Shown: positions 34,072-43,525, counted from the first letter of the stretch. The stretch is 64,000 nt of DNA from Jutongia huaianensis (GCF_014384985.1 NZ_JACRSX010000011.1:1-64000); one strand, 5' to 3'. Notes: generated by a model not told the origin, from the letters alone. Numbers and translations are program-made.

Positions 34072-34676
34072 CAAAAATTAAAATATGTGGATTGACAACA
34101 CCACAGGAAGCCGGTTGGGTATCAAAGGCTCAGGCAGATTATGTGGGAATGGTGCTTTTCTTTCCGAAAAGTAAAAGAAATATTACGATAGATCAGGCAA
34201 AGGAAATTATGAAATACCTGCCGCCACAGATAAGGAAAGTGGCTGTTGTGGTTTCTCCGTCAGCCTTACAGATAAAGGAGATTCAGGAGAACGGATTTGA
34301 TATTGTCCAGATTCATGGACAGGTGCTTCCGGAGGCTCTGGAGACTTTGCAGATTCCGTTTTTCCGTGCGTTTAATGTAGATAATATGCAGGAATGGGAG
34401 CGGTACGAGGCAGAGCCGAAATGCATCGGTTATGTGTTTGATGCAGTGAAACCGGGAAGCGGTGAAACCTTTGACTGGAGCAGCATACCAAATCTGCCGG
34501 AGGATGGGAAACCGTACCTGCTGGCAGGGGGACTAAATCCTGCTAATGTGGGGAATGCGATTGAGGCAATGCATCCGGACGGGGTAGATGTGAGCTCAGG
34601 AGTGGAAAGAGATTTAGAACCGGGAAAAGATCCGGAAAAGATAGAAGCATTTGTAAAGATAGTGCGGAAAGCTTAG
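34068..34676 (+). CDS. trpF: Phosphoribosylanthranilate isomerase
   Basis: 202 residues, the usual size. KICGLT at 5-10 carries the catalytic Cys7. The second catalytic residue lies in VFDAVKPGSGETFDW (Asp near 125), and LLAGGLNPANV followed by DGVDVSSGVE are the phosphate-binding loops of this (beta/alpha)8 enzyme. It catalyses the Amadori rearrangement of PRA to CdRP in tryptophan synthesis. It is not in a trp operon here, which is unusual, and is coupled to a 15-codon leader ORF. Its stop codon overlaps the start of a long inverted repeat. Confidence 0.94.
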   Translation: MTKIKICGLTTPQEAGWVSKAQADYVGMVLFFPKSKRNITIDQAKEIMKYLPPQIRKVAVVVSPSALQIKEIQENGFDIVQIHGQVLPEALETLQIPFFRAFNVDNMQEWERYEAEPKCIGYVFDAVKPGSGETFDWSSIPNLPEDGKPYLLAGGLNPANVGNAIEAMHPDGVDVSSGVERDLEPGKDPEKIEAFVKIVRKA

Positions 34677-34835
34677 TATAGCGTAAACCAAATTACCAGC
34701 ACTTTGATTTGTCTGATTTATCAGATACAGCGTTGTCGTCAATCGACGTAGCCGCCGCTACGCCTCATTCCTCCGCCTTGCATCTGATAAAATCATCCTG
34801 CGTCAAAGTGACAGGCATTTAGTTTACGCTATACT
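34675..34835. repeat. 161-bp inverted-repeat element (MITE- or RNA-like)
   Basis: The outer arms match: AGTATAGCGTAAAC at the left and its complement GTTTACGCTATACT at the right. The similarity continues inward in blocks (AAAT, CACTTTGA, TGATTT, ATCAGAT). The centre holds further pairing sequence (GTAGC-CGCC-GCTAC and ATCGACG-type text). This is long, imperfect dyad symmetry with no coding capacity. It begins inside the trpF stop codon and precedes a separate terminator. It could be a miniature inverted-repeat transposon or an intergenic structured element; other genomic copies cannot be checked here. Confidence 0.65.
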
Positions 34836-34863
34836 TGTCATTACAGGAAAGTCAGGCTAATCA

Positions 34864-34935
34864 CCTGCCCATAAAAATACCGGTCGGCTGATACAAGCGA
34901 GCTTGTACGCCGGACCGGCATTTTTTATGGGCGGG
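34864..34935. terminator. Bidirectional terminator between trpF and VanZ-like gene
   Basis: A nested hairpin: the outer arms CTGCCCATAAAAA and TTTTTTATGGGCGGG, the inner arms CCGGTC/GACCGG-like plus GCGAGC-centred TACAAGC/GCTTGTA. It has T runs on both strands and lies between two convergent genes. Confidence 0.85.
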
Positions 34936-34951
34936 CGATCTGTGACCGTTT

Positions 34952-35818
34952 TTATGAAAAGTAGTTAGATGTCTGGTTGCGGCTCATCATATACTCCCGG
35001 TTGGAGACGGACTGTGACAGACCGTTTAGAAGATAGAACAGGATCACACCGATGAGTACTCCTAAAAGGCTCATGGTAACATCATCAATGTCGCCCCAGC
35101 CACGACCCGTAAGCTCCTGCAAAAGCTCCAAAATGATCGGAATACCGGCATAGATCGCCAGTCTCAGGAAAAATGGAAGTTTTGCTCCGTAGATCCGTAC
35201 AAAAAAGCCGATTGGAACACCAAGTGCGATCATCTCTGCAATATAGCAGAAAAGAGGAAACAGTGAAGTATGGCTGTTGATCGCAAATTCAATATAAGAT
35301 GCGGTCGTCATCATCGGAACGAAATTATGGGCACCAAATGGCAGCTCCTGATAAGGTGGAGTGATCGGTGTCAGAAAATACTGCTTGACCACGACAAACA
35401 GGAAAAATACAATGAAAAGAATACTCATTCTCTGGAAGAATAAGTGAAAACCATCAAAACGAGGTCCACGGTCCATCATATCGCGGATATTGCAGTAAAT
35501 AAACGGAGTGATCCAGTTTACGAGAACAAGTACGACCATGGAAAAATCATAGTGAATCCACTGGTTTGGCTGGATCAGATAAATTACGGTAGAAAAGATA
35601 AAAGTGATCGTTACCATAAATGCAGCATGAAGAAAGCTGTATCCATAATTCAGCGATGACTCCAGACAGAAGTGGGAAAGCCCGACGGAAAAGAGTACAG
35701 CAAATAAAATGCTGACCCAGTGATAATTGATCAGATAATAAAGGCAGGCCTCTGCGATAAAGCTTACAAGACTGAGCAGAATCACAAGACTGCTGATATT
35801 GACGGCGCGATTGTTCAT
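34952..35818 (-). CDS. VanZ-like membrane protein
   Basis: 288 residues from ATG 35818, where AGGGGGA lies upstream; the longer frame to 35884 lacks support. About eight hydrophobic segments are visible. The C-terminal end, IILELLQELTGRGWGDIDDVTMSLLGVLIG (split as ELLQELTGRG and DIDDVTMS), is the VanZ-family core, in which Q/E, GR and DxxD are conserved. VanZ proteins confer low-level teicoplanin resistance in some settings, but most family members have no known role. It is transcribed toward trpF and ends at the shared terminator. Confidence 0.8.
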   Translation of the reverse strand: MNNRAVNISSLVILLSLVSFIAEACLYYLINYHWVSILFAVLFSVGLSHFCLESSLNYGYSFLHAAFMVTITFIFSTVIYLIQPNQWIHYDFSMVVLVLVNWITPFIYCNIRDMMDRGPRFDGFHLFFQRMSILFIVFFLFVVVKQYFLTPITPPYQELPFGAHNFVPMMTTASYIEFAINSHTSLFPLFCYIAEMIALGVPIGFFVRIYGAKLPFFLRLAIYAGIPIILELLQELTGRGWGDIDDVTMSLLGVLIGVILFYLLNGLSQSVSNREYMMSRNQTSNYFS

Positions 35819-35917
35819 AATGATATCCCCCTGTACTTTAAAACTACATAAGATATCATAGCAGATTTTATGAGAATGTTCCATAGTAAAGTAGACGAAA
35901 AAAATTAAAATTAGGTA

Positions 35918-35946
35918 TTGACATATATAAAAGAGTTTGGTATATT
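35918..35946 (+). promoter_or_regulatory. Strong promoter of the tRNA operon
   Basis: Perfect TTGACA at 35918-35923, 17-base spacer, TATATT at 35941-35946, 35 bases before tRNA-Val. Confidence 0.88.
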
Positions 35947-35981
35947 ATACAAGTCGCGTGAAACGGACGGCGCAGACGAAA

Positions 35982-36054
35982 GGGATCTTAGCTCAGCTGG
36001 GAGAGCATCTGCCTTACAAGCAGAGGGTCACAGGTTCGAGCCCTGTAGGTCCCA
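35982..36054 (+). tRNA. tRNA-Val (TAC)
   Basis: A 73-nt cloverleaf with acceptor GGGATCT/AGGTCCC, D-arm TAGCTCAGCTGGGAGAGC, anticodon loop CTTACAA (anticodon TAC) and T-loop GTTCGAGCC. The CCA end is not encoded. Confidence 0.96.
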
Positions 36055-36082
36055 TTCGATGAGTTTTTCATCGGTTATATAT

Positions 36083-36156
36083 GGCGAGATAGCTCAGTTG
36101 GCTAGAGCACACGGTTCATACCCGTGGTGTCGGGAGTTCGAATCTCCCTCTCGCTA
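36083..36156 (+). tRNA. tRNA-Met (CAT)
   Basis: A 74-nt cloverleaf: acceptor GGCGAGA/TCTCGCT, D-arm TAGCTCAGTTGGCTAGAGC, anticodon loop TTCATAC with anticodon CAT, T-loop GTTCGAATC. The general form is that of elongator tRNA-Met. An Ile2 tRNA with modified CAT cannot be fully excluded by eye. CCA is not encoded. Confidence 0.92.
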
Positions 36157-36172
36157 TTATTTTTTTGTCTAA

Positions 36173-36207
36173 AAGGCATTTATCTTTTGATAGATGTCTT
36201 TTTTTGT
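36173..36207 (+). terminator. Terminator of the tRNA operon
   Basis: AGGCATTTATC pairs with GATAGATGTCT around a TTTT loop, followed by a T7 run. Confidence 0.8.
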
Positions 36208-36230
36208 TTTATAAATAAGAAACAAAAAGA

Positions 36231-36270
36231 TGGGGCCGCCACGCGATTAGATTCGTGTGTGCAGCCCCAT
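36231..36270. other. G+C-rich hairpin upstream of ispF
   Basis: ATGGGGCCGCCACGCGA pairs imperfectly with TCGTGTGTGCAGCCCCAT. On the plus strand it is not followed by T residues. On the minus strand it is followed by ATCTTTTTG, so it could terminate minus-strand transcription or serve as an ispF leader structure. Confidence 0.5.
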
Positions 36271-36342
36271 TGAATTTATCCTCCGGGAATGATATGATTG
36301 TGAGAGATTCTAATATGGCAGAAAAGAAAGGAATTTATATAT

Positions 36343-36957
36343 ATGAGAGTAGGAATGGGTTATGATGTTCATCGTCTCGCGGAGGGACGGGATCTGATCA
36401 TAGGGGGCGTAAAGATTCCTTATGAGAAGGGATTGGATGGTCATTCAGATGCGGATGTACTGCTTCATGCGATCATGGATGCACTCCTTGGAGCTGCGGC
36501 ACTGGGAGATATCGGGAAGCATTTTCCGGACACGGATCCGGAATACAAAGGAGCAGACAGCTTAAAACTTCTGCAGCATGTAGGAGAGCTTATTGAGGGG
36601 GAGGGGTATTTGGTTGAAAATATCGATGCCACGATCATCGCACAGAGACCCAAAATGAGAGATTATATTGATGCTATGCGGGAAAATATCGCAAAGACTC
36701 TTGGGATTCAAATAAATCAGGTCAATGTGAAAGCAACCACAGAGGAAGGACTTGGATTTACCGGGGAGGGCGCAGGAATTTCGTCCCATGCAATCTGTTG
36801 TCTGGAGCCTATTTATGATAAGGCCGGTTTGGTTTCTTCGGTGGATGTAACATCCGGTGATATTCCGTCGGCACCGGCAGGCTGCAGTGGGGGCTGCGGG
36901 GCATGTCCGTCGGCAGCGTCGTGTCAGAATGTTAAGAGTACTACTGATGTAGAATGA
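36343..36957 (+). CDS. ispF: 2-C-methyl-D-erythritol 2,4-cyclodiphosphate synthase with Cys-rich tail
   Basis: 204 residues. Zinc ligands Asp8, His10 (GYDVHR) and His42 and the family text [18 protein letters not shown] (32-49) identify IspF, which makes the cyclic diphosphate of the MEP isoprenoid pathway. Family members usually end near residue 157. Here about 45 extra residues follow, with four cysteines at 181, 185, 188 and 194 ([14 protein letters not shown]). That tail could bind a metal or form disulphides. The frame is continuous and the tail shares the base composition of the gene, so it is not an obvious error. The function of the tail is unknown. Confidence 0.94.
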   Translation: MRVGMGYDVHRLAEGRDLIIGGVKIPYEKGLDGHSDADVLLHAIMDALLGAAALGDIGKHFPDTDPEYKGADSLKLLQHVGELIEGEGYLVENIDATIIAQRPKMRDYIDAMRENIAKTLGIQINQVNVKATTEEGLGFTGEGAGISSHAICCLEPIYDKAGLVSSVDVTSGDIPSAPAGCSGGCGACPSAASCQNVKSTTDVE

Positions 36958-37023
36958 TAAGAGAAACAGTGATTTTAAGTTACTCCGAAAAGGAGATTAG
37001 AGTGAAAGGAATGTGGGATTATT

Positions 37024-37884
37024 ATGTGGATAGCAAACGATTGGAAAGATTATGAAGTGATTGATACCTCCGGGGGAGAGAAGCTGGAGCGATGGGGGGA
37101 TTATATCCTGCTTCGTCCGGACCCACAGGTGATCTGGGATACACCGAAGAAAAATAAAAACTGGCGTAAGCTCAACGCTCATTATCATAGAAGTAATCGT
37201 GGCGGCGGAGAATGGGAGTTTTTTGACCTGCCAAAGACATGGCAGATTTCCTACAAAAACCTGACATTTGGTTTGCAGCCCTTCAAATTTAAGCATACGG
37301 GATTATTCCCGGAGCAGGCAGTAAACTGGGATTGGTTCGGGGATAAGATCCGTCATGCCGGACGACGGGTGAAGGTACTTAATCTGTTTGCTTATACCGG
37401 TGGCGCAACGCTGGCGGCAGCAGAGGCCGGGGCAAGCGTTACTCATGTGGATGCCTCCAAGGGAATGGTTACATGGGCAAAGGAAAATGCAGAGCTTTCC
37501 GGATTGTCTGACCGGCCAATCCGCTGGCTGGTGGATGATTGTGTGAAGTTTGTGGAGAGAGAGATCCGCCGGGGCAATCATTATGACGGAATCATTATGG
37601 ATCCGCCATCCTATGGCAGAGGTCCAAAGGGCGAGATCTGGAAGATCGAGGAGAAGATTTTTCCGTTTATTGAGCTGTGTACCCGGATCCTTTCGGATCA
37701 GCCTCTGTTTTTCCTGGTGAATTCCTACACGACGGGATTACAGCCGGCTGTGTTGAAATATATGCTGGAGACAGCGCTGGTCTCAAAAGTGGGAGGTCAT
37801 GTAGAGGCGGAGGAGATCGGATTACCGGTCAGCTCTAATGGGCTGGTGCTTCCATGTGGCGCTTCGGGACGTTGGACAATATAA
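37024..37884 (+). CDS. Class I SAM-dependent methyltransferase (RlmI/RlmK-type)
   Basis: 286 residues. The SAM site is NLFAYTGGATLAAAEAGA (120-137), followed by HVDASKGMVTWAKEN, and the catalytic-loop motif is MDPPSYGRG (192-200). This combination is typical of the COG1092/PF10672 methyltransferases that modify 23S rRNA cytosines or act on unknown substrates. The protein lacks the N-terminal PUA domain of RlmI, so a different specificity is possible. The ribosome binding site is weak (ggga). It lies 66 bases after ispF and may be co-transcribed. Confidence 0.82.
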   Translation: MWIANDWKDYEVIDTSGGEKLERWGDYILLRPDPQVIWDTPKKNKNWRKLNAHYHRSNRGGGEWEFFDLPKTWQISYKNLTFGLQPFKFKHTGLFPEQAVNWDWFGDKIRHAGRRVKVLNLFAYTGGATLAAAEAGASVTHVDASKGMVTWAKENAELSGLSDRPIRWLVDDCVKFVEREIRRGNHYDGIIMDPPSYGRGPKGEIWKIEEKIFPFIELCTRILSDQPLFFLVNSYTTGLQPAVLKYMLETALVSKVGGHVEAEEIGLPVSSNGLVLPCGASGRWTI

Positions 37885-37886
37885 AG

Positions 37887-37926
37887 AGTACTCCTAAAGC
37901 GGCGAAATACGCCGCTAAGGAGTGCT
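37887..37926 (+). terminator. Stem-loop after methyltransferase gene
   Basis: AGTACTCCT and AGGAGTGCT enclose a second stem AGCGGCG/CGCCGCT. It is strong but followed only by ATGCTTTATAT, so termination may be inefficient. Confidence 0.55.
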
Positions 37927-38023
37927 ATGCTTTATATAAGTGAAAAATTTCATACTGCAACTTTGTGCCTGTGGTCCAAAGTTTGCGGGTTGAGAAAGAA
38001 AAAGGACTACATCCTATATATAA

Positions 38024-38052
38024 TTGACTGTACCTACGGGAAATGATATACT
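38024..38052 (+). promoter_or_regulatory. Promoter of gdpP-rplI-dnaB operon
   Basis: TTGACT at 38024-38029, 17-base spacer, TATACT at 38047-38052, 40 bases before the gdpP start. Confidence 0.78.
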
Positions 38053-38091
38053 TATACGGTTAATGGAAACGTGAAAAAGAGGTCTTAGAGC

Positions 38092-40149
38092 ATGAATCAT
38101 CAGGTAAAATTAACCGGCAATCTAAAGACATATCTGAGATGGCCGATGACGTTGTCGCTTTTGTGGGCGGTTGCAACGATTCAGATTTATATGGTAAATC
38201 ATAAAGCCGGATATTGTGTGGCAGGCTACACGCTGGCTTATTTGGTGTTTGCCATGATGCTTCGCATGACCGGGCGTAAAAAGCTTCAGCAGGATCTGAT
38301 CCAGTTTGCCCAGAGCTACGGCAGACTTCAGATGAAGATGATGAAGGAAATGGCAGTACCTTTTGCCGTATTAAATGTAGAGGGTCATCTGCTGTGGGGC
38401 AATGATGAATTTTTAAGTGTGGCAGTCAACAAAAAGGCAGCCAGACGAAACATTGCCAATATTTTTCCGGAGATCACACTGGATAAGCTGCCGGAGGCGG
38501 CGCAAGGGGATGTTGTTCTCCGTGTGACCAGAGAGGATCAGACATACCGCGCAGTTCTTCGCCAGATTGATGCGGCATTGGTGGATGATTTTTCGGATGA
38601 TCTGGAGTTAGATCAGTTCATTGATGATCAGAGCATTATTGTCATGTTCCTTTATGATGAGACGGAGATGGTGAAGTTAGAGGAGACCATCGCCGCAGAG
38701 AAGCTGACAGTTGGTCTTTTATATATTGATAATTATGAAGAGACAGTGGCAAGTATTGATGAGGTGCGCCAGTCTCTTTTGATGGCACTGATCGATCGGA
38801 AGATCAACAAGTATATGCAGGGGATTGATGCGATCTCCAAGAAGCTGGAGAAAGATAAATTCTTATTTGTATTCAAACAGGAGCATTTGCAGGCTCTGAA
38901 GGAGTCAAGATTTTCTATTCTGGAAGAGGTTCGTGCGATCAATATAGGAAATGACCAGACCTGTACTATATCCATCGGTATTGGTACCGGGTCGGAGACA
39001 TATACAGAGCTGTATGACAATGCCAGAGCAGCGATCGATCTGGCTCTTGGCCGTGGCGGTGACCAAGCGGTTATTAAGGGAAGTGACAGCGAGGAATTCT
39101 ACGGAGGAAAGCGCGTCACAGCGGAGCGGAATACCCGTGTAAAAGCCCGTGTGAAGGCTCATGCGTTGAAGGAATTGATCGAGAGCAAGGAGCGTGTGGT
39201 TGTGATGGGACATTCCATTGGAGATGCCGATTCCTTCGGTGCATCTGTGGGAGTTTACCGTATTGCCAAGACACTGGAGCGAAAGGCTTACGTGGTTCTG
39301 GATCAGTGCAGTCCTTCCGTCAAGCCGTTGTGCGACCGCTTTTATAATGGAGATTACGAGGAGGATATGATCGTCAACCGGGCAGAGGCTCAGAAGCTTG
39401 TGGATGAAAATGCCCTGCTTGTGATCGTAGACGTGAACAAAGCAGATTATACAGAATGTCCGGAGCTGGTGGATCAGGCACAGTCTGTTGTGGTTATTGA
39501 TCACCACAGACAGGCGGGAGATGCTATTTCCCAGGCGGTGCTGTTTTATATTGAGCCATATGCGTCCTCAGCCAGTGAGATGGTTTCTGAGATCTCACAG
39601 TATATCGGGAATGGTCTCAAGCTGAAGCCGGCAGAGGCGGAGGCTCTTTATGCCGGTATTATGATTGACACCAACAATTTCACAGATAAGACAGGCGTGC
39701 GTACCTTTGAAGCAATGGCGTATCTGCGCCGGAATGGTGTGGATGTGATCCGTCTTCGGAAGGCATTTCGGGAAAATATGGGTGAGTACCGGATCAAGGC
39801 GGCTGCCATTGAGGCAACCAATCTGTATCTGGACAGCTATGCCATTACGGAGAGTAAGGCAGAGGGCACAGACAGTCCGACTGTTCTGGCGGCAAAGATT
39901 GCTAATGAGCTGCTGGATATCAGCGGGGTGAAAGCGTCCTTTGTATTGACAAATTATAATGATAAGATATATATCAGTGCCAGATCCATCGATGAGGTTA
40001 ATGTACAGGTCATGATGGAGAAACTGGGCGGCGGTGGTCATATCAATATGGCGGGAGCGCAGCTTAAAGACTGCACGGTACAGGAGGCAGAGGAAAAGCT
40101 GCGTCAGATGATCGACCAGATGATTGCTGATGGGGACATTACACAATAG
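38092..40149 (+). CDS. gdpP: Cyclic-di-AMP phosphodiesterase GdpP (DHH family)
   Basis: 685 residues. Two N-terminal membrane helices (about 18-57) are followed by a PAS-like domain (about 75-155), a degenerate GGDEF domain (about 175-330, no GGDEF motif), the DHH phosphoesterase core with GHSIGDADS (373-381) and VIDHHR (468-473), and a DHHA1 end with GGGGHINMAGAQ. This is the standard GdpP layout. The enzyme hydrolyses c-di-AMP to pApA and so sets potassium balance and cell-wall stress tolerance. It heads an operon with rplI and dnaB, an arrangement widely conserved in Firmicutes. Confidence 0.95.
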   Translation: MNHQVKLTGNLKTYLRWPMTLSLLWAVATIQIYMVNHKAGYCVAGYTLAYLVFAMMLRMTGRKKLQQDLIQFAQSYGRLQMKMMKEMAVPFAVLNVEGHLLWGNDEFLSVAVNKKAARRNIANIFPEITLDKLPEAAQGDVVLRVTREDQTYRAVLRQIDAALVDDFSDDLELDQFIDDQSIIVMFLYDETEMVKLEETIAAEKLTVGLLYIDNYEETVASIDEVRQSLLMALIDRKINKYMQGIDAISKKLEKDKFLFVFKQEHLQALKESRFSILEEVRAINIGNDQTCTISIGIGTGSETYTELYDNARAAIDLALGRGGDQAVIKGSDSEEFYGGKRVTAERNTRVKARVKAHALKELIESKERVVVMGHSIGDADSFGASVGVYRIAKTLERKAYVVLDQCSPSVKPLCDRFYNGDYEEDMIVNRAEAQKLVDENALLVIVDVNKADYTECPELVDQAQSVVVIDHHRQAGDAISQAVLFYIEPYASSASEMVSEISQYIGNGLKLKPAEAEALYAGIMIDTNNFTDKTGVRTFEAMAYLRRNGVDVIRLRKAFRENMGEYRIKAAAIEATNLYLDSYAITESKAEGTDSPTVLAAKIANELLDISGVKASFVLTNYNDKIYISARSIDEVNVQVMMEKLGGGGHINMAGAQLKDCTVQEAEEKLRQMIDQMIADGDITQ

Positions 40150-40161
40150 GAGGTAAGACAG

Positions 40162-40611
40162 ATGGAAGTTATTTTATTAGCAGATGTAAAGGCATTAGGA
40201 AAAAAGGGAGAGCTGGTCAATGTCAGTGACGGCTATGCCAAGAATTTCCTGTTCAAAAAGAAATTAGGCATTGAAGCAACAGCAAAGAATAAGAACGATC
40301 TCAAGCTTCAGAAGAAGCATGAGGAAAAGGTTGCGCAGGAAAAATTAGATGACGCAAAGGCGTTTGCGGAGGAGTTAAAGGAGAAATCCATTACTGTTTC
40401 CATCAAGACAGGAAGCGGCGGAAGAAGTTTTGGTTCCGTTTCTACCAAGGAGCTTGCTGCAGCCGCAAAAGAACAGCTCGGTTATGAGCTGGACAAGAAA
40501 AAGATGGTGCTTCCGGAGCCGATCAAGAGTCCGGGAATCTTTGATTTGCCGATCAAGCTTCACCCGAAGGTTTTGGGAAGTCTGAAGGTAATTGTGCAGG
40601 AGACAAAGTAG
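40162..40611 (+). CDS. rplI: 50S ribosomal protein L9
   Basis: 149 residues. [19 protein letters not shown] and [16 protein letters not shown] are the conserved N-terminal beta-sheet and RNA-binding segment of L9. The long central helix and C-terminal domain with [12 protein letters not shown] follow. It binds 23S rRNA near the L1 stalk. It is preceded by aggagg-type sequence and lies 12 bases after gdpP. Confidence 0.97.
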   Translation: MEVILLADVKALGKKGELVNVSDGYAKNFLFKKKLGIEATAKNKNDLKLQKKHEEKVAQEKLDDAKAFAEELKEKSITVSIKTGSGGRSFGSVSTKELAAAAKEQLGYELDKKKMVLPEPIKSPGIFDLPIKLHPKVLGSLKVIVQETK

Positions 40612-40634
40612 TCAGGGCAGAGAGGACTTGAAAC

Positions 40635-41981
40635 ATGGACGAAGCTGTATTTAAAAGAATACCGCCTCATAATGATGAAGCAGAGCGGGCAGTGATCGGA
40701 TCTATGATGATGGATCAGGATGCGGTACAGATTGCTTCCGAGCAGCTTCAGAAAGAGGATTTTTATAATGGCCAGTATGGTGTGATCTTTGCTGCGTTGG
40801 TGGAAATGCATCAGCAGGGAATTGGAGCCGATCTGGTCACAATTCAGGCAAAGCTGCGGGAAATGGAGATTCCGCCAGAGCTTACAAGTGTAGAATATAT
40901 TGGAGATCTGATCAACAGTGTACCAACCTCTGCAAACGTCCGGCATTATGTTAAGATCGTACAGGAGAAATCCGTACTGCGGAGTCTGATCAAGGTGACG
41001 GAATCCATTACCGGTAACTGCTATCTGGACAAGCATCCGCTGGAGGACATTCTGGAGGATGCCGAGAAGAAAGTTTATGATGTAGTGCAGCGGAGAAACT
41101 CCGGGGAGTTTGAAAATATCCGTGATGTGGTGATCCGGACATTGGATAGTATTGAGACAGCGGCAAAGCAGCAGGGGCATATTACCGGACTGCAGACGGG
41201 ATTTCGTGATCTGGATTACAAGACAGCCGGTTTGCAGCCGTCAGACCTGATCCTGATCGCAGCACGTCCTGCCATGGGTAAGACAGCATTTGTATTGAAT
41301 CTGGCAGAATATATCGCACTTCACAGTCAGAGCACGATCGCAATGTTCAGTCTGGAGATGAGCAAGGAGCAGCTGGTAAAGCGTATGCTTTCCATGAACT
41401 CCAAGGTGGACTCCCAGAAGATCCGTACCGGTAATCTGGAGGATGAGGACTGGGGCAAGCTGGTAGACAGTGTGCGCCGTCTCGGTAATTCCAACCTGGT
41501 GATCGATGACAGTTCCGGCATTACTGCGTCTGAGATCCATTCCAAGTGCCGGCGTCTTAAGATGGAAAAGGGACTTGATCTGGTGATCATTGACTATCTG
41601 CAGTTAATGAGTGGTGGCGGCAAGCGCAGAGGCGACAGCCGCCAGCAGGAGATTTCTGATATTTCCCGTGCATTGAAGGTTATGGCGAGAGATCTCAATG
41701 TGCCGGTGATCGCATTGTCGCAGCTCTCCCGTGCAGTGGAGCAGAGACCGGACAAAAAACCGATGCTTTCCGATCTGCGTGAGTCCGGAGCCATCGAGCA
41801 GGATGCGGATATGGTTATGTTTCTGTACCGCGAGGAGTATTACAAACCGGATTCCGAAAAAAAGGGTCAGGCAGAGCTGATCATTGCAAAACAGAGAAGT
41901 GGTCCTACCGGCACAGTAGAGCTGGCATGGCTTGCTCAATATACAAAGTTTGGTAATTTGGAAAGGGAAAATGAACAATAG
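40635..41981 (+). CDS. dnaB: Replicative DNA helicase DnaB
   Basis: 448 residues. The N-terminal DnaB domain (PHNDEAERAVIGSMM, 12-26) is followed by the RecA-like core with Walker A ARPAMGKTAF (about 209-218), Walker B LVIIDYLQLMSG and the arginine-finger region KQRSGPTGTV. It is the hexameric helicase that unwinds the fork. No intein is present and the length is normal. It follows rplI by 23 bases in the gdpP-rplI-dnaB operon. Confidence 0.97.
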   Translation: MDEAVFKRIPPHNDEAERAVIGSMMMDQDAVQIASEQLQKEDFYNGQYGVIFAALVEMHQQGIGADLVTIQAKLREMEIPPELTSVEYIGDLINSVPTSANVRHYVKIVQEKSVLRSLIKVTESITGNCYLDKHPLEDILEDAEKKVYDVVQRRNSGEFENIRDVVIRTLDSIETAAKQQGHITGLQTGFRDLDYKTAGLQPSDLILIAARPAMGKTAFVLNLAEYIALHSQSTIAMFSLEMSKEQLVKRMLSMNSKVDSQKIRTGNLEDEDWGKLVDSVRRLGNSNLVIDDSSGITASEIHSKCRRLKMEKGLDLVIIDYLQLMSGGGKRRGDSRQQEISDISRALKVMARDLNVPVIALSQLSRAVEQRPDKKPMLSDLRESGAIEQDADMVMFLYREEYYKPDSEKKGQAELIIAKQRSGPTGTVELAWLAQYTKFGNLERENEQ

Positions 41982-42026
41982 AAACGACATTTTTCTATTA
42001 AAAATATCTAAATTTGCCAAAGATAC

Positions 42027-42055
42027 TTGATTTGCAGACGCGAAACGAGTAGAAT
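42027..42055 (+). promoter_or_regulatory. pgi promoter
   Basis: TTGATT at 42027-42032, 17-base spacer, TAGAAT at 42050-42055, 44 bases before the start codon. Confidence 0.65.
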
Positions 42056-42099
42056 GTAACACGGTGTAAACCTTAGTAACGAATGGAGGAAAGAGAGAA

Positions 42100-43449
42100 A
42101 TGGCTGAACAGGTAAAGTTTGATTATTCTCTGACTGCCGGCGTTATCTCAGAGGATGAGATGAAGGCAATGGAGAAGATCACAAAGGACGCAAAGGACGT
42201 ATTAGTAGGGAAGAGTGGCGCAGGTAATGATTTCCTTGGATGGATCGACCTTCCGGTTGATTACGATAAGGAGGAGTTTGCAAGAATTCAGAAGGCAGCA
42301 CAGAAGATCCAGTCTGATTCAGAGGTACTTCTTGTAATCGGTATCGGCGGTTCTTATCTTGGAGCAAGAGCTGCAATTGAGTTCTTACGTCACAGCTTTT
42401 ACAATAATGTATCCAAAGAGATCCGTAAGACACCGGAGATCTATTATTGTGGAAATAACCTGAGCGGAACTTATCTGTCTCAGTTGATCGATGTCATTGG
42501 TGACAGAGATTTCTCAGTAAATATTATCAGTAAGTCAGGTACAACCACAGAGCCTGCTGTTGCATTCCGTATCTTCAAGGAGATGCTGGAAAAGAAGTAC
42601 GGCAAGGAGGAGGCTGCAAAGAGAATCTATGCAACCACAGATAAGGCAAAGGGTGCACTCAAGAGTCTTGCCACAGAGGAAGGTTATGAGACATTTGTAG
42701 TACCTGATGATGTCGGAGGACGTTTCTCTGTACTCACAGCAGTAGGTCTTCTTCCGATCGCTGTCAGCGGTGCAGACATCACAAAGCTGATGGAAGGTGC
42801 TGCTTCTATGCGTGAGGTATGTCTGAACAAGGACTTCGCAGAGAACGATTCTATGAAGTATGCGGCAGTTCGTAATATTCTTCTCCGCAAGGGTAAGTCA
42901 GTAGAGATCCTTTGCAACTACGAGCCGATCTTCCACTATGTGGCAGAGTGGTGGAAGCAGCTCTTTGGAGAGAGTGAAGGAAAGGATCAGAAGGGTCTGT
43001 TCCCGGCATCCGTGGATCTTACCACAGATCTTCATTCCATGGGTCAGTTTATTCAGGACGGAAGCCGTATTATGTTCGAGACAGTGATGGAGTTAGAGAA
43101 GCCTGCATTTGATCTGACGATCCAGAAGGAGGATGTTGATCTTGACGGTCTGAATTATCTTGCTGGAAAGACACTTGATTTCATCAATAAGAGTGCGATG
43201 AAGGGTACACAGCTTGCCCATACGGATGGAAATGTACCAAACCTTGTCGTAAAGGTGCCGGAGCAGAATGAGTTCTATCTGGGACAGTTATTCTACTTCT
43301 ATGAGTTCGCATGTGGTCTCAGTGGTTATATTCTTGGAGTAAATCCATTTAACCAGCCGGGTGTAGAGAGCTACAAAAAGAACATGTTTGCTCTTCTTGG
43401 CAAGCCGGGATTTGAGGAGCAGAGAGAGGCTCTGATGAAGAGACTGTAA
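42100..43449 (+). CDS. pgi: Glucose-6-phosphate isomerase
   Basis: 449 residues, the short Firmicute form. [16 protein letters not shown] is the N-terminal sugar-phosphate segment, [17 protein letters not shown] the SIS phosphate loop, and [14 protein letters not shown] text here reads [23 protein letters not shown] and the final [12 protein letters not shown] carry the catalytic Lys region. It interconverts glucose-6-P and fructose-6-P. It has ggagg upstream and is monocistronic between its own promoter and terminator. Codon use looks strongly biased, as for a highly expressed gene. Confidence 0.96.
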   Translation: MAEQVKFDYSLTAGVISEDEMKAMEKITKDAKDVLVGKSGAGNDFLGWIDLPVDYDKEEFARIQKAAQKIQSDSEVLLVIGIGGSYLGARAAIEFLRHSFYNNVSKEIRKTPEIYYCGNNLSGTYLSQLIDVIGDRDFSVNIISKSGTTTEPAVAFRIFKEMLEKKYGKEEAAKRIYATTDKAKGALKSLATEEGYETFVVPDDVGGRFSVLTAVGLLPIAVSGADITKLMEGAASMREVCLNKDFAENDSMKYAAVRNILLRKGKSVEILCNYEPIFHYVAEWWKQLFGESEGKDQKGLFPASVDLTTDLHSMGQFIQDGSRIMFETVMELEKPAFDLTIQKEDVDLDGLNYLAGKTLDFINKSAMKGTQLAHTDGNVPNLVVKVPEQNEFYLGQLFYFYEFACGLSGYILGVNPFNQPGVESYKKNMFALLGKPGFEEQREALMKRL

Positions 43450-43491
43450 ATGATTGTAATTCATAGTGAATATGTGAATGTCGATAAATCG

Positions 43492-43525
43492 AAAGGATGT
43501 CACTTATATGGTGGCATCCTTTTTT
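43492..43525 (+). terminator. pgi terminator
   Basis: AAGGATGTCAC pairs with GGTGGCATCCTT around a short loop, followed by T6. Confidence 0.88.

Noticed and set aside
35918..36172. 84-codon plus-strand frame across the tRNA pair
   Set aside because: It reads through the promoter and both tRNA genes; the cloverleaves explain the sequence fully.
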